Assembly (NCBI GenBank): GCA_027886185.1
Contig: WOAB01000589.1
Span: 3,601,001 to 3,665,000 of the forward strand
Length of the DNA: 64,000 bases
DNA from: Rheum nobile
Taxonomy: Eukaryota; Streptophyta; Magnoliopsida; Caryophyllales; Polygonaceae
Reading direction: 5' to 3'
In this document: positions 1 to 11,690 of the stretch, in pieces
Position numbering within the stretch: position 1 is the stretch's first letter
Layout: each line of letters starts with the position of its first letter
The notes under the pieces: generated by a model
What the model was told of the DNA's origin: nothing
Database searches by the model: none
What the model saw: the letters and a program-made list of their open reading frames with translations, nothing else
Program-made: the position numbers and the translations under genes

Positions 1-236
1 GTGGGTTGGGCCAGCGCAGCGCGTTCTTTGGCCTGGAATTCGGCAATTTGGCGCCGAAGTGCTTGGATCTCGCATTGTTCCTCCGAGAGCTCCAGAATTG
101 GATCTTGTTGGGGAGGGTTGGCAAGAGGCACCACTTCAAGTTGCGCGATGTTTTGTTGTTGTTGGTTGTTTCCTTCTCCTTGGATGTTCCCACCTGTGGG
201 TGCCGTGAGGCTACCTATCACAATATGTCCATCCAT
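1..236 (-). CDS. Gypsy A gag N-terminus (partial, runs off window)
   Basis: An open frame of 78 codons begins with ATG at 236 on the minus strand (MDGHIVIG...) and leaves the window at base 1 without a stop. It aligns by eye with the start of the Gypsy B gag at 9540: both open M-x-G-x-x-VIG and share a DPI..LSE.Q..IQALR segment about 50-60 residues in. I therefore read it as the start of the gag protein (nucleocapsid/capsid precursor) of a related Ty3 retrotransposon. It follows an LTR, a primer site and a leader in the correct order. The visible part has no stop or frameshift, so this copy may be younger than Gypsy B; the rest lies outside the window. Confidence 0.72.
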   Translation of the reverse strand, partial: MDGHIVIGSLTAPTGGNIQGEGNNQQQQNIAQLEVVPLANPPQQDPILELSEEQCEIQALRRQIAEFQAKERAALAQP

Positions 237-1017
237 CGCGAGTAAAAACGCACAAAGACAATATAAAACCAGAGAACAAGTAGCAAGTGTTCACGTAGGA
301 TGGCGCGTTCTTTTGTCCATGTGGGCGGCTAAAGGCAAGCAAAGCAAGTGTGATATGCAAGCACAAAAGCCAACGAAACCAAAGGAAAGAAGTCTTAACC
401 TCTTGCGTAAAGAACGCATACACATAAGACACACTTGCAAACGTGACACTAGACGGTGGAGAGATGAAGAAGATGAGCCTAGCCGTTGAGGGGAGAAGGT
501 TGCCTTATTTTGGCTTTACTTCTCTTGTTTTTGAATGTCGCGTTCTTTTTCTTTCTTTTTTAAATGCGACTTGACTTTTTTTTTTTAATTTGAAATTCAA
601 ATCCGAGATCTTAGTCTTAAATGAAGATCGGATAAGAATTAAATGAAATAAAATAAAAATAAATGGCTAAGTATCTTAAGGAAAGAAATTGCGAGATTGA
701 TGCAATAGGAGAGAGAAAGTTAATGGAGAGTTATGACGGTCAACACAGGCAAATATGGCAAGATATGCAAGCGAAATTCACGCGATCAATTAAGGAAACT
801 TTGTATTAATTACGCAGATTTCATGCAAACAAATCACACAATTTTCGCAAGGTGATCAAGCAATTATCGGCCAAGAGATTCTCTTATAGAAACCGATGGG
901 ACAAGCATGTGTATAAGAGAGAAAAAAAATTAGTGAATATGGAGGAAGCAAGGATGATGGGGAAGAAAAAAAAATCATGAACAAATGTTAACTTGACAAG
1001 CGACTTACAAGATCAAA
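237..1017 (-). other. Gypsy A untranslated leader
   Basis: AT-rich sequence between the primer-binding site and the gag start of Gypsy A. The part near 430-540 matches, in reverse complement, the end of the Gypsy B leader at about 9200-9300, including a shared stretch around the words CAAAATAAGGCAACC and CTCTCCACCGTCTAG. No supported gene lies here; short frames in the stretch are not conserved. Confidence 0.6.
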
Positions 1018-1030
1018 GGCTCTGATGCCA
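1018..1030 (-). promoter_or_regulatory. Gypsy A primer-binding site (initiator tRNA-Met type)
   Basis: On the minus strand, two bases inside the LTR end, the sequence TGGCATCAGAGCC matches the common plant tRNA-iMet primer site TGGTATCAGAGCC with one mismatch. It fixes the orientation of the element and the inner edge of its 5' LTR. Confidence 0.75.
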
Positions 1031-1032
1031 GT

Positions 1033-1738
1033 TGATGCGTTCCTGCTTGTGATGAAGGATCTTTGACCTTGGTGGGAAGTCGCACGAGTCATCTCTGAGG
1101 GAGATAAGGTGGAACGCGGTGTTGAGAAGGCGGCAGCGGAGGAGAATGACTTGAAAGAGATCGAGTGCTTGGCCGTAGTGTCGACAGCGGGTTGGATAAT
1201 CTCGATGACGATCGAGTGGTGGCCATAGCATCGGCAGCGGAGGAAGGAGATGAGAAGACAGAGATTTGGTGACGTAGTTCTAAGAAGATGGAGGCAAAAG
1301 CTCTCGACAAATAATCTTAGATTAAAATGATGCGTAACCTAGTAAAGAAGGTCGAGATGACCTTTTATAGTACATAGCGGGACTCGGATGGGCCGAGTCT
1401 CGCGAAATGGGCCAGCCAACGCGACACGCGTGGCACACATGCCCCAAAATAAAAACTAAAATAATTAATGTCTCAAGAGATAGTATTCAGTTCAAAAAGA
1501 ACGCGTTCATTGGATGGTTGAGAGAAGACAAACAGAGAACGCGTTCTCTGGGCTTGGTTGAAGACGCTTTAAAGAGAATGTGGTCTCTTGTGTTCCTTGG
1601 CTGGCCACGACGCGAACGACCATGGATTGTGTCGCGTTGATGATTGCTTTGGCGTGTGATCTTGTTATTGGCCGCTCTGAGCGAATGCTCATAGCCTCTT
1701 CTTCCTCGGTGGCAGTCATGGTGGGCAGGGGCACATCA
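1033..1738 (-). mobile_element. 5' LTR of Gypsy A (Ty3 type), inserted in L1 ORF2
   Basis: A 706-bp LTR on the minus strand with ends TGATG...CATCA. Its first ~100 bases are homologous to the LTR of Gypsy B: both encode a conserved frame with an EEEAMS.RS..P.TRS.. pattern. Later parts also match (a GATGCTA-GGC-ACCACTCGATC region). The outer edge abuts L1 reverse transcriptase sequence at 1739, so the candidate 5-bp target duplication is CTCCT (1739-1743). Its partner is outside the window and cannot be checked. The LTR contains the palindrome GAACGCGTTC. Confidence 0.8.
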
Positions 1739-3820
1739 CTCCTCAAAGAGCATAATATCATATGCGAAGAGGTTATGAGCGAGAGTCGGACCTCGTCGGG
1801 AAAGATGGATGGGTTTCCACTCCTTGGACTGAACCAAGCTACATATCAACTGACTTAGACGCTCGATGCAAAGAACGAAGAGGTACGGGGAAAGAGGATC
1901 CCCTTGGCGAATTCCCCTTGATGGAGAAAAGCTCTCAGTCATTTCCCCATTCCAAAGCAGCTTGAAGAAAGTAAAAGAAATACAGTTATGGATCCAACTG
2001 ATCCAAGCGCTAAGGAATCCAGCATCCTTAAGGGTATCAGTCACAAAGTCCCACCGAAGCCGATCATAGGCTTTTTCGAGGTCTAACTTCAAAGGCATCC
2101 AACCCCTAGCACCTTTCTTCTTCATCATCGAATGCACGACCTCTTGGGCGATGACGATATTGTCCTGGATCACTCTTCCATGGAGAAAACTTCCTTGCAT
2201 AGGCCCAATCAAGTGAGGGAGGAGAGATCTCATCCTTTTCGCAAGGACCTTAGCAATGATCTTATAAAGCACGTTGCATAAACTAATAGGCCGTAAGTAG
2301 TGATGTGCTTCGGTTTGGAAATTTTGGCAATCAAGATGATTAGAATTTCATTGAGACTAGCATGCAAGCGAGAAGACTAAAAGAACCGACGAACTGAGGC
2401 AATGACATTCGGTCCAACCAAATCCCAGCATCGGTGAAAGAAAATCAGTTGAAAGCCATCCACACCCTACGTTTTAAAGGGCCCCATACTCTTCACAGCT
2501 TTAAGGATTTCCTCATCAAAAAAGTGCCGTTTAAATTAGACAACATATCAGTAGGAATATCCGGGAAAGCACCCCTGATAGTTCGGATTGGGCCATTTTC
2601 AATATTTGGAAGAGAGTAAAGGTTTTGGAAAAAATCAACAGCATGGGTCTCCAAGTCATCTTTATTATGGATCCAGTTGTCATTGGAGTCTTTGAGGGCT
2701 TCCACATGATTGCATCTTCTACGGATAATAGTGGAAGCATGAAAAAACGCCGTGTTTCGATCACCTTCCGTAAGCCACAAAACTCTTGACTTTTGCAACC
2801 ACAATAGTTCTTCCTGAGAAGAATCTGATCCAACTCTTTTTGCAGCTCAGCATTAAGAGACAAAAGAGCAGAATTGGGTTTGGTATTGATTTTTCGTTGA
2901 ATGCCATCAATTCTCGAGACCAAAGTGTTTTTCTTGACATGAATGTTTCAAAAAACTGCCTTGTTCCAGTCAAGCAGCTTCGCTCTGGGATCAGCAAGGG
3001 CCGTAGGAGTGTCAGCGCTCTTCAACCAAGTCTCGTGGACGAAAGTGAAGAAGTCAGGGTGGGTAAGCCATGCTGCTTCAAAGCGAAAGGGTCTCCTATC
3101 CCGATTATAAAACATTGCAGGATCAATGGACAGGAGAAGGGGGCGTGGTCCGATGACAATCGCGAAAGGTGCCGAACCTTGGCATTAGGCTAGAGGAGGC
3201 ACCCCGTAATGTTTGAAAGCACTATGTCCAATCTCTTTGCAACGAAATTAGGAGTTGAGGAACCCCGAAATCACGTGTGAGCCTAGCCCACAAAACCCAA
3301 ATCGATGAGGCCAAGCTGATTAATCATTTGGATGAAGGAATTAGAGTCCGTAGAAAGAAGACCCGAACCCCCCAATCTCTCAGAAGTGTGAATGATACAA
3401 TTGAAGTATCCTCCAATGAAGCAAGGATTAGATATTCCTTCGACAGTAGCAGAGATATCAGTCCAAAATGGGCGCCTACGTCCCGACATACCTAGGTGAA
3501 GCATAGACGAAGAGAAAATGAGTACGTTTAGAGCCCTCAACAAAAATAGCATGAATAAAATGCTTAGCAGTTCTTACAATCTGCAGACCCAAACGATCGC
3601 CATTCCACATAATCCAGATTCCACCAGTGCGGCCCACAACATCAACTCGAGTACAATTTGAGAACGAAAGTTGATCAGAAACTCTTTTCGCACGAAAACC
3701 TGTGATTTTCGTTTCAAACAAAGCAACAATATCCATTCTATGGCATCTGACCATATATTTAATGGTCCTATGGAACCCGTCTTTACCGGCTCCACACACA
3801 TTCCAAAGGATGCAATTCAT
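1739..3820 (-). pseudogene. L1 ORF2: endonuclease and reverse transcriptase (broken, 3' truncated)
   Basis: ORF2 starts with ATG at 3820 (MNCILWNVCGAG), typical of the plant L1 apurinic-like endonuclease that nicks target DNA. The endonuclease continues in two frames through the segment FIGGYFNCII...ERLGGSG near 3400 (usual family motif GGDFN) to DLGFVG near 3285. The linker at 2804-2500 has the usual WLTEGDRNTAFFHA motif. Reverse transcriptase covers 2272-1739 with GSFLHGR, LDLEKAYDRL and RQGDPLSPYLF. The catalytic box reads FAYDIMLF instead of FADD, so one catalytic aspartate is lost. The Gypsy A insertion follows immediately. At least three frame changes are visible, so this is a dead copy. 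Confidence 0.82.
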
Positions 3821-3863
3821 GAGAAAACAAAGGGATGAGAAGCAAGAACCCTTATTGATTTGA

Positions 3864-4801
3864 TTACCCATTTGAGGCATGAGCATTCCAGTCTTCAACA
3901 TTTTTAATCTTCTCAATTTCCTGAGTAGAGAGATCTGACCCGACAGTAGGAGGAGGCAAAGGAGTCGGAAACGATTCAGTGCTCGACGTCGGTGCAATAA
4001 TAGGTTGAGAGCTATCGACCATGGATTCCGACCCCGAGATGTCTTTATCTTCCTTCGTGAAGCTATTGGTCCCCACGTCCACCGATGAAGGAACTGAGAT
4101 CTTGGGGTTGAAAGAAATTGGGGGTTCAAATTTAATCCTAGATCTTTTACATGTGGCTTGCAGAGTCAGCCCATTTGATTGGATTTGGGGGCCCACTTGC
4201 TTCCCTTTCTTTCCTTTGGCATTCTTAGATTTTTCATGTTTGGTCTTAGTAGAAGAAAGCACACCCTTGTCATCATTGGGCCTTGATTCTTCTTTATTAC
4301 TACTAGAAATGGGCCTAGACACCTTGGGCCCATTATTTTGAACACCTTGCATGATGTATTCTCCTGAGCTAGACCCAATTTTAGGCTTAAGGAAGGTCTT
4401 GAGGTCTTCCTTTGTAGTGGGCCCTAATGTCCCTAAAAAGGGTTGTTTTCCCTTTTTACCATTAGCCGCCTTAAATGCCAATTCCTGGGAGATTAAAGGG
4501 ACGTCTTGAGCCGACGTTTCTTCCTCGTTCACAGTAGCCAAAGCAGCAAATCGACTCTCCATGGCCTCAGTAGCCTTAGTGTTTCGAGTATCATTCTCTT
4601 TGCTTTTTCAAATTTTTTTCGGCCCCACTGTACCATTGTCCAACCACCGTATCGAGGAGCACCATCTGCCGGACCCGCAGTCCTCACCGCCTTCGTTGCC
4701 ACATCAGAGCCTTCACCGGGAGCTTCACCGGAATTGGACAAGCATTTCTGAGCAAGGTGCCCATATCTGCCACACGTAATGCATATCAAGTGAAGACCTT
4801 C
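3864..4801 (-). pseudogene. L1 ORF1, C-terminal part with zinc knuckle
   Basis: This is the second half of ORF1, the RNA-binding protein of the L1 particle. It begins at the Gypsy B junction with LHLICITCGRYGHLAQKC, a CCHC zinc knuckle typical of plant L1 ORF1. It then continues after a frame change (about 4530-4562) into a low-complexity, lysine- and serine-rich tail ending at 3864. The ORF2 start follows 44 bases downstream, the usual ORF1-ORF2 arrangement. Confidence 0.78.
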
Positions 4802-5330
4802 TAATGTGACCCTGCCTCCCATGACGGCCCAAGACGATGAAGAAGCCATGAGCATATGCTCACAGGGCCCAGTGACAAGGTCTAGGCCATCGCCGCTGCC
4901 TTCGCGTCACTTATCGCACGCGCCGTCGCCAGCCAAGGAAGCCCATAGACTAATCCAAGGCTCGTCGTCCTCGCCACCATCGGAAGTGAAAGAACGCGTT
5001 CTTCTGAAGACTTTGACACTTCATCGTTTCACGCGATGATCTCTTCAAAGCCTTCACCGCGTTAATGAGTTTCACGCGTTCTTTTTAAGACATTATCTAT
5101 ATTTGGTATTTCCAGCTTGCTTTAGATAGTTTCCTTATTTACAGCGTTTTAGATAGTTTACTTTCAGTCATTCTATCTTTTTAGGGATTGTGCCTTTTGC
5201 ATGCTTGCATGGGCTAGCCCTTAGGCTCGTTTCGACCCAAGCCCATTAGGTCTTGGTCGAGACCCCTTGGCTATTTAAAGCCTCCTTTGTTAATGTTATT
5301 TCTTACATTCAAGGTTTTAAGTCGAGTGAT
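4802..5330 (+). repeat. Gypsy B 5' LTR, left part
   Basis: Matches 15081-15623 of the 3' LTR closely. Visible differences include a 7-bp gap near 4883 and a 12-bp gap near 5312 relative to the 3' copy. The LTR ends here at GAT (5328-5330), the target duplication of the CACTA insertion. Confidence 0.9.
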
Positions 5331-5339
5331 CACTAGTGG

Positions 5340-5690
5340 AAAAAATCCTTATAGAGGCGGGCCTTTGGACACTTATTGAGGCGAACACCGTTCGCTTCAA
5401 CTAAGGGGGCTGCAACAAGTAGGGACACTTTTTGAGGCGGGCATTTTACGCCTCTAAAAGGACCTTATTGAGGCGGGCCTCCGAAGCCCGCCTCAACAAG
5501 TCCCTCACTTTGGCGCCAAAATGAGGGACTTGTTGAGGCGGGCTTTGGAGGCCCGCCTCAATAAGTAAACACTTGTTGAGGCGGGCCTCTATAGGCCCAC
5601 CTCAACAAGTTGCACTGACTCGGCCGAGTCAGCGTCTATGTACTTATAGAGGCGGACATACAAGTCTGCCTCTATAAGTCCCTTCTTTTG
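5340..5690. repeat. CACTA left subterminal repeats
   Basis: An array of the word GAGGCGGGC and its inverse GCCCGCCTC, often as near-palindromic pairs such as GAGGCGGGC..GCCCGCCTC separated by a few bases. In this superfamily such subterminal arrays bind the regulatory transposon protein; binding here is inference. Confidence 0.8.
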
Positions 5691-6238
5691 CGCTTCTTTT
5701 GGATGTTTTTTGGATTTATGATGCACCATACACACATTGCAGAATAGGTTCCTGATTTTATTCACAGAATAAAAACAAGTTTACATGACAAGTAAAAACA
5801 AGTTCAATCCGAGTACAGTCAGGTTCTCAACAACAATTTACATGACAAGTAAAAACAAGTTCAATCCGATAATAAATACTTCGATGTAAAATACTGTGCC
5901 CATTGCTCACGAACAACATCCATTTCTTCATAAGTATACGATGTCTTCCTCTTAGGATATAGCTTCATAAAAAACACATAAATTATTGACAAAAAACACA
6001 AATACTATCAATATATAGTTAGTTAAGTTACATACCTTGATACTCTCAACGTCTTACGTTTTCCTATTAATTTCTCGCACTTTCCACCTTGATACTCTCA
6101 ACGTCTTAGGTTCCTGATTTTTTTTCGCAGCGTACATATCAACGAAAAAGCATATGAGTACATATCACAAAAAAAAATCCAAGGAAGACAATTTATAATG
6201 CAATTAAATCTACTTGTCAATAAATTACCTCATCTTAT

Positions 6239-7425
6239 TCATTTATGATTTGTAACCCATATTCCTTTCCTATGATCTGTACGGATATGATTAGTATTAT
6301 TTGTATCTTCCTCCTCCGGTAATAATTGAACAACAGTTGATAACAAGGGTGTGTCATCATACTCGTCATACTCATCTTCATCCACAACATCATCAATACC
6401 CAGAATATGTCTTTTGCCTTGGGCAACTGCACGCCATCTAGGATCAACATTGTCTACCACATAAAAAATCTGCTTAGCTTGTGATGCTAGGATGAATGGC
6501 TCGTCACTATCACTTAATCAGCAGGATGTCTAAGGAGTCCATCTTTCTTCCTCCCTTCCGCATGCCACCTCAGACTTTTTGCTTCCTTCTTTATCGAAAA
6601 CAAACGCTGAAACCTAGGTATTATCGGAAGATACCACATAACCTTAGCTGATGGGCCCCTCTTAGCCGAATTTACCCATTTACGCTTGTAACGAGATGCA
6701 CCGCACTTTGGACACTCATCCAAATTTTTATGTTCGTTTCTGTAAAGCATACAATCATTTGGGCAAGCATCTATCTTGACGGCCTCTAAGCCTAAGGGAC
6801 ACATCAATTTCCTGGCATAATAAGTAGAGATAGGCATCTCATTGCCTTCTGGTAAAAATTCACCTAACCATTCCAATGAGATGTTGAAACTTCCATCAGT
6901 CCAACCAGAAGCACATTTCAAGTTGTAAAGTATTGACACACCCTCTAACTTGCTAAATTTTGTACACCCGGGATACAAGGGGGTCTCTGCAGCCTTTGAT
7001 ACCTGTTCGAACATCTGAGGTCGTTCGTTCAAGTGATCTCTCACCCCATTCATCATCCCATTTATTTCATCATCTTCTTGGTCATCATCATCATCCATCT
7101 CATTATTCTCAGCAATATCATCATCACTATCATCAATGTCTACCCGAACATCAAACTCATTGACACTAGAACTTGGACGATCAGGTATTTTCTCACCATG
7201 CCAAAACCAAACATGGTAATCTTGTTGGAAACCACGACGAAATAAATGATCCTCAATCTCATCAATATCATCTAACCGCCTTATATTCTTACAATCACGG
7301 CATGGACAATAGATTTTTTCGGCTTTCGTACTCCGTTGGTGTGCTAAAGCACATCTAATGAACTCCTTAACCCCACTCAAGTATTGTGTCGTAGTATGGT
7401 CACAGTACATCCAAGGACGACTCAT
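6239..7425 (-). pseudogene. CACTA transposase (tnp2-like) with core deleted
   Basis: The protein begins at 7425 with MSRPWMY and carries the transposase-associated domain (residues ~1-80, including IYCPCRDCKN and FWHGE). An acidic D/E-rich linker follows, then the start of the Transposase_21 domain (PLYPGCTKFSKLEGV..., CPKCGASRYKRK). It breaks at 6514 right after GLLRHPAD. In another frame the C-terminal piece begins at once (SDSDEPFILASQAKQIF...), with the family-typical KRHILGIDDVVDE, and ends at 6239. The whole catalytic domain between these two parts is missing, so the element could only move using a transposase supplied elsewhere. Confidence 0.85.
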
Positions 7426-7754
7426 TTCTAGTAATACATGCAAAATAACATGCAAGGAAGATTAAATACTCATTTCTAGTAACTATCCCGCCAAGGGCCT
7501 AAATAGATAATAATACGCAACCAAGCAAGAAAAAATACAAATCAACTACCCTGCCAAGGGCCTAAATTATGAATTCTATCCCGCCAAGGGCCTAAGGAAT
7601 TAGGGTAGAAATCTGAAATAATACCTGACTTGGCTTCGAGTGCGTTGAAGGGAGCTCGTTTTGGTGAAACCTCGAATGCGTTGTTGATACTTGTTGAAGG
7701 GAGTATTAGAGGGAGCTCGGCGAAGGGAGATGAAGTCGGAGCTCGGGAAGACGG

Positions 7755-7850
7755 AGCTCGGCGAAGACGGAGGAGATCGATGAAGTCGGGAAGACGGAGG
7801 AGATCGATGAAGTAGGGAAGACGGAGGAGATCGATGAAGTCGGAGCTCGG
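7755..7850. repeat. 27-bp tandem repeat upstream of CACTA transposase
   Basis: About three copies of a unit built on GACGGAGGAGATCGATGAAG lie in the 5' untranslated region of the transposase. They also generate a spurious repetitive reading frame on the minus strand. Confidence 0.75.
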
Positions 7851-7929
7851 GACGAACAAATTGAAGACGAAGAGGAGGATACGAAGAGGAAAATGAAGGC
7901 GCTCGCAACTGTTTTTTTTTTAATTAGGG

Positions 7930-8352
7930 TTGAGCTTATAGAGGCGGGCCTAACACGCCCGCCTCTATAAGTATTACGACTTGGCCGAGTAATGGTCTAA
8001 TAGAGGCGGGCCTTACATGCCCGCCTCTATTAGACATACTTTTTGAGGCGGGCTTTAAGAGGCCCGCCTCAACAAGCTTTAATTGAGGCGGGCTACTTGG
8101 CCCGCCTCAATTAGTTAGCATTAGATGCGGGCCTTACCCTGGCCCGCCTCTAATACTTTAGCGGGAAATGTTTTTTCGGATACTTGTTGAGGCGTATATT
8201 AATTTGCCCGCCTCAAAAGATGTTTTTGAGGCGTATAAATTAATTATCCGCCTCAAAAACCAAAAAAAATGATTGCCTAAGTCGTTGTTGAGGCGTTTTG
8301 AACTATGTACGCCTCTAAAAGGGAGCAACAAAAAGTGTTTTTTCCACTAGTG
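7930..8352. repeat. CACTA right subterminal repeats
   Basis: Mirror array of the left end, with GAGGCGGGC and GCCCGCCTC words in near-palindromic pairs running up to the terminal inverted repeat. Confidence 0.8.
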
Positions 8353-8355
8353 GAT

Positions 8356-8716
8356 AATTCCTCCTTCCCTTGATCGGACGTCACCCTTATCCCTCTCATC
8401 CCCATTCACTCCGCCGCCGACGCTACGGCAACCACTCGATCTCCATCGAGTTTATCTCCTCCGCAGTCGACGCTATCACACTAAACGACTTGTCTCTTCA
8501 AGTCGTATATCCCTCCATTCAATCGCTTCCGCCACCGCTTTCATCCTTCCATCAATCGCTTCCATCGCCACCGATTCATCGCGTTCTTCCATTCGCGATC
8601 ATCATCACCACGTTCCACAGAAGAATACTGAAGACGAGTGACTTCTCAACCAAGACTAGATCCAAAAGTCGTCACCTTTGGCAATTCGACTTGTCACAGG
8701 AGACAAGAACATATCA
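8356..8716 (+). repeat. Gypsy B 5' LTR, right part
   Basis: Continues the LTR after the CACTA insertion and matches 15627-15988. It ends with ATATCA, where the 3' LTR has ACATCA. Confidence 0.9.
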
Positions 8717-8718
8717 AC

Positions 8719-8731
8719 TGACATCAGAGCC
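8719..8731 (+). promoter_or_regulatory. Gypsy B primer-binding site
   Basis: TGACATCAGAGCC, two bases after the LTR end, is a degenerate tRNA-iMet primer site (TGGTATCAGAGCC with two differences). Confidence 0.75.
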
Positions 8732-9539
8732 CAACAGTCTTGTAAGTCACGAACTCAAGTCTCAATCTTGTTCACAAATTTTGTTTTCTTTCCCACCATC
8801 GTTTTCTTTACTAAAAGATCACGAAAAACCATAAAATTTTCATCTTTTGCTCATCCTTCGGTTTCTACAAGGTCCTACCTTGGCCGAATTTTTTTTCTTG
8901 TTCCCCAAGTTTTGGTGTGTTAGGTAATTTTTTTATCTTGCATGCTAGAATATTTTGTTTCCTTATTTCATGCGTGGATAGAATTTCCTTGTTTGCTAGA
9001 TATTACTTTTTAGGTTGTTAAACCGAATTTCTATATATAAGATATCATCAAATCTTATCTTCTCTCTCTTATCTCTAAACATCACACTTGTGATATTCTT
9101 GTTACTTAGACCTTTTTATTTTATTTCCTTTTGCAAGTCCGAAAAGATCAAAAGATAAGATCTCGGATATTAAAAAAAAAAGATATCGAAAAGATATTCA
9201 AAAAAAGAAGTTTCCAAAGTTAGGGAAAGCCAAAATAAGGCAACCCTAATCCACATCGGTCTAAGCTCATCTTCTATATCTCTCCACCGTCTAGGTCAAG
9301 CTTCCTAGAAGGTACTTTCTTGCTAATTAGGTTACTTTGTTTGTTTGATTGCAACTTGCTTTAGGGTTTCAATTTGTTCTTGTTTGTTTGATTGCAACTT
9401 GCTTGATACACCATCTCTTGTTCAAGCCTAGCCGCCCTCACGGCAAGACAAACAAGCCCTACCCACGTGAACTTTGTGACTTGACTAGTGCTTTGCTTGG
9501 TTGTTGTTCTTTGTTGTCTTTTGGTTTGTTTTTACTCCC
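8732..9539 (+). other. Gypsy B untranslated leader
   Basis: An 800-base AT-rich leader between primer site and gag. It has a near-tandem duplication of TTTGTTTGATTGCAACTTGC around 9337-9403. No gene is supported in it. Confidence 0.65.
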
Positions 9540-11690
9540 ATGTCTGGTCGTCTTGTTATAGGCACCATGCAGATTGGACACAGTGGAGACGACCGCGACG
9601 ATAACACCACCAACCCACAACCTCCACAGTTGGGTCTCCCTCAAGACCAACCCCCACAAGACCAACCCCGCGATCCCATCATGGGGTTGTCCGAAGATCA
9701 AATCTTGATCCAGGCTCTTCGACAAGAGAACGCGACTCTCAGAGCCAACCAACATGAGGCACCCATTGTGCCAACCCAAACACCACCTAGTGGTCTGGAC
9801 GCGCCGCCCCCCACTGGAGCCACGACGCGGTCCCATCCAAGCCACGCGTGGACAAAGGCAAAGAAATTATGCCGTCCACTTCTCAACATCAACCATAACT
9901 CAACAGAATGCAGAGTGTCATTGAGAGCCGCCAAGGCTTCGTTCCCAGGACGGATCGCTACGTGCCCAGAACCACCCCCGGTGGCCACGACACCAGCTCC
10001 GACCGCGACGCCGACGACTTTTGAGGTGAGTACTCTGAACCTTACAACTTTGATGATATGTATGCCTCTCGGAGAACCCAGAAACGCGTGCCAGATTCCA
10101 CACCACGCGATGGCCGACGTCGTCAAGCCTCCCAGGCTGACGCGACGCCGAGACGACCAAGCCACCGCGACACTGGACATCCGCGACATGATGATCAATT
10201 GAGGACACCACTTACCCAACAACGCATCCATGATGTACACGATCATCTTCGACACCAGAGTGTTCGAACGCCGCGTTACGGATCTGGTGGCTACGCGTCG
10301 ATCACACCCAATGTCCAAGACGACTTCGACGAGTACGATGACGAAGAGATCGAGGACTCATGTATGATCAATCCTAATTTTTTCCATCCACCTCTTGGAG
10401 ATCCACTTGAATTGCAGGATCACCCCTCGGATTGGATCCCTTGACCGCGTCTCCGGCCCCAAGGAGAACGCGTTCCACACATTGGCGGCGAGCGCCGCGA
10501 TGTTTTGCAAAGAGACAATCGACGCGACAACTATGATCCCCAGCCATGAAGACGCCAACGCGATGACGCCTACGCGCCCAGGGATGAGTTTGTCCGTGAA
10601 GATCGCGAACAACGCGATAGACCACATGGCTTACGCGCCTTTGAGAACCCTCTCTTTGATGCCGCGCCAAACAACGCGTTCAACCACACAACTGACCAGC
10701 CTCGATACCCGCGACATCACGTCAAGGTAAAAATAGAGCATTTTCATGGTGAATACAACCCCTCTGTTTTTCTTGAATGGATGCAGGCTACAGAGTACAC
10801 CCTTCGATATAATCGAGTGCCACCTGAGGATCATGTCGATGCCGCGACGCTCAACTTCTGAGGAGCTGCCCGAGTGTGGTGGCATCGCTTCGAGGATGAC
10901 TGTGTTCGTCGCCACAGGACACGAGTCACCGAATGGCATCAACTCGTCTATATGATGACCAAGAAATACGTGCCTCCAGACTACAGGAATCAAATGAGAT
11001 TGGAGATTGCCATGGCTCACCAAGGGTCGTTGACTCCACTCAAGTTATTTTCCAAACTTGAAGACATGTATTACAAGGCCAACATCTCTGTTACACCATC
11101 TACCTTGAGGACCAAATTCATGAGTGGCTTGAACACCAACATCCGTGATCAACTAGAGATCTTGCCAATCAAGGATTTGAACACACTCACACACACGGCG
11201 ATGCAAATTCATGCACAATTATCTTGCCGAAAGTCTTACACATATTCCACTGGCCAACAAAGGTATTCTTCTAACACTAGTGGATTACCTTATACTAATG
11301 TTCGCTATAGTACCTCTACCACAGCTGCGTCTAGCCAAGCCTCCAAGGCAAAGCCCGCGACGCCGAACACCACGCCGCGTCAGACCGCGCCAAGACAGGC
11401 TCCAGTGCCCAACGATCGCGCGCGTGATATTGAGTGTTTCAAATGTGGTGGAAGAGGACACTACAAGAAAGATTGCCCTAATGCTCGCAAGGTGTTGTTC
11501 TCCACGGCCGCCGCTGGCTATGAGTCTTGTGAAGACGAGGAGGCCACACTTGATGCGATCTCTGAAGGCAACGAAGAAGAGGATGAAGACGCATATGACT
11601 GCGAACCCGCTTCTCTGCACGCGGGCACACCATTGACCTTGGTGACGCGTCGTCTCCTCACCGTCAAGGAAGCTAGCTTACGCGATCAAC
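9540..11690 (+). pseudogene. Gypsy B gag (capsid/nucleocapsid, broken)
   Basis: The start is ATG at 9540 (MSGRLVIG), chosen because the same start context is conserved in Gypsy A. The frame shifts after about residue 200 into frame 2 and again near 10440-10500, with an in-frame stop near 10859. The retrotransposon-gag domain follows: EHFHGEYNP, ARVWWHRFEDD and VTEWHQLVYMMTKKYVP near 10740-10980. A CCHC knuckle, CFKCGGRGHYKKDC, lies at 11435-11476. An acidic stretch follows at about 11530-11600. Gag packages the element RNA into virus-like particles. The 9.7-10.7 kb segment is unusually rich in CGCG words. Confidence 0.8.

Larger units (their letters stand above)
5331..8352 (-). mobile_element. 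CACTA (En/Spm-type) transposon, deletion derivative
   Basis: The termini are CACTAGTGGAAAAAA at 5331 and its inverse TTTTTTCCACTAGTG ending at 8352, flanked by the 3-bp duplication GAT (5328-5330 and 8353-8355). The intact 3' LTR of Gypsy B shows the empty site GAGTGATAATTCC at 15622, which proves the insertion boundaries. At 3022 bp it is short for an autonomous CACTA element, and its transposase lacks the catalytic middle. The long stretch 5700-6238 is AT-rich and holds no supported gene apart from possible 3' untranslated sequence. Confidence 0.93.

Noticed and set aside
4021..4341. 106-codon plus-strand frame
   Set aside because: It overlaps, antisense, the L1 ORF1 coding sequence and has no motif of its own.
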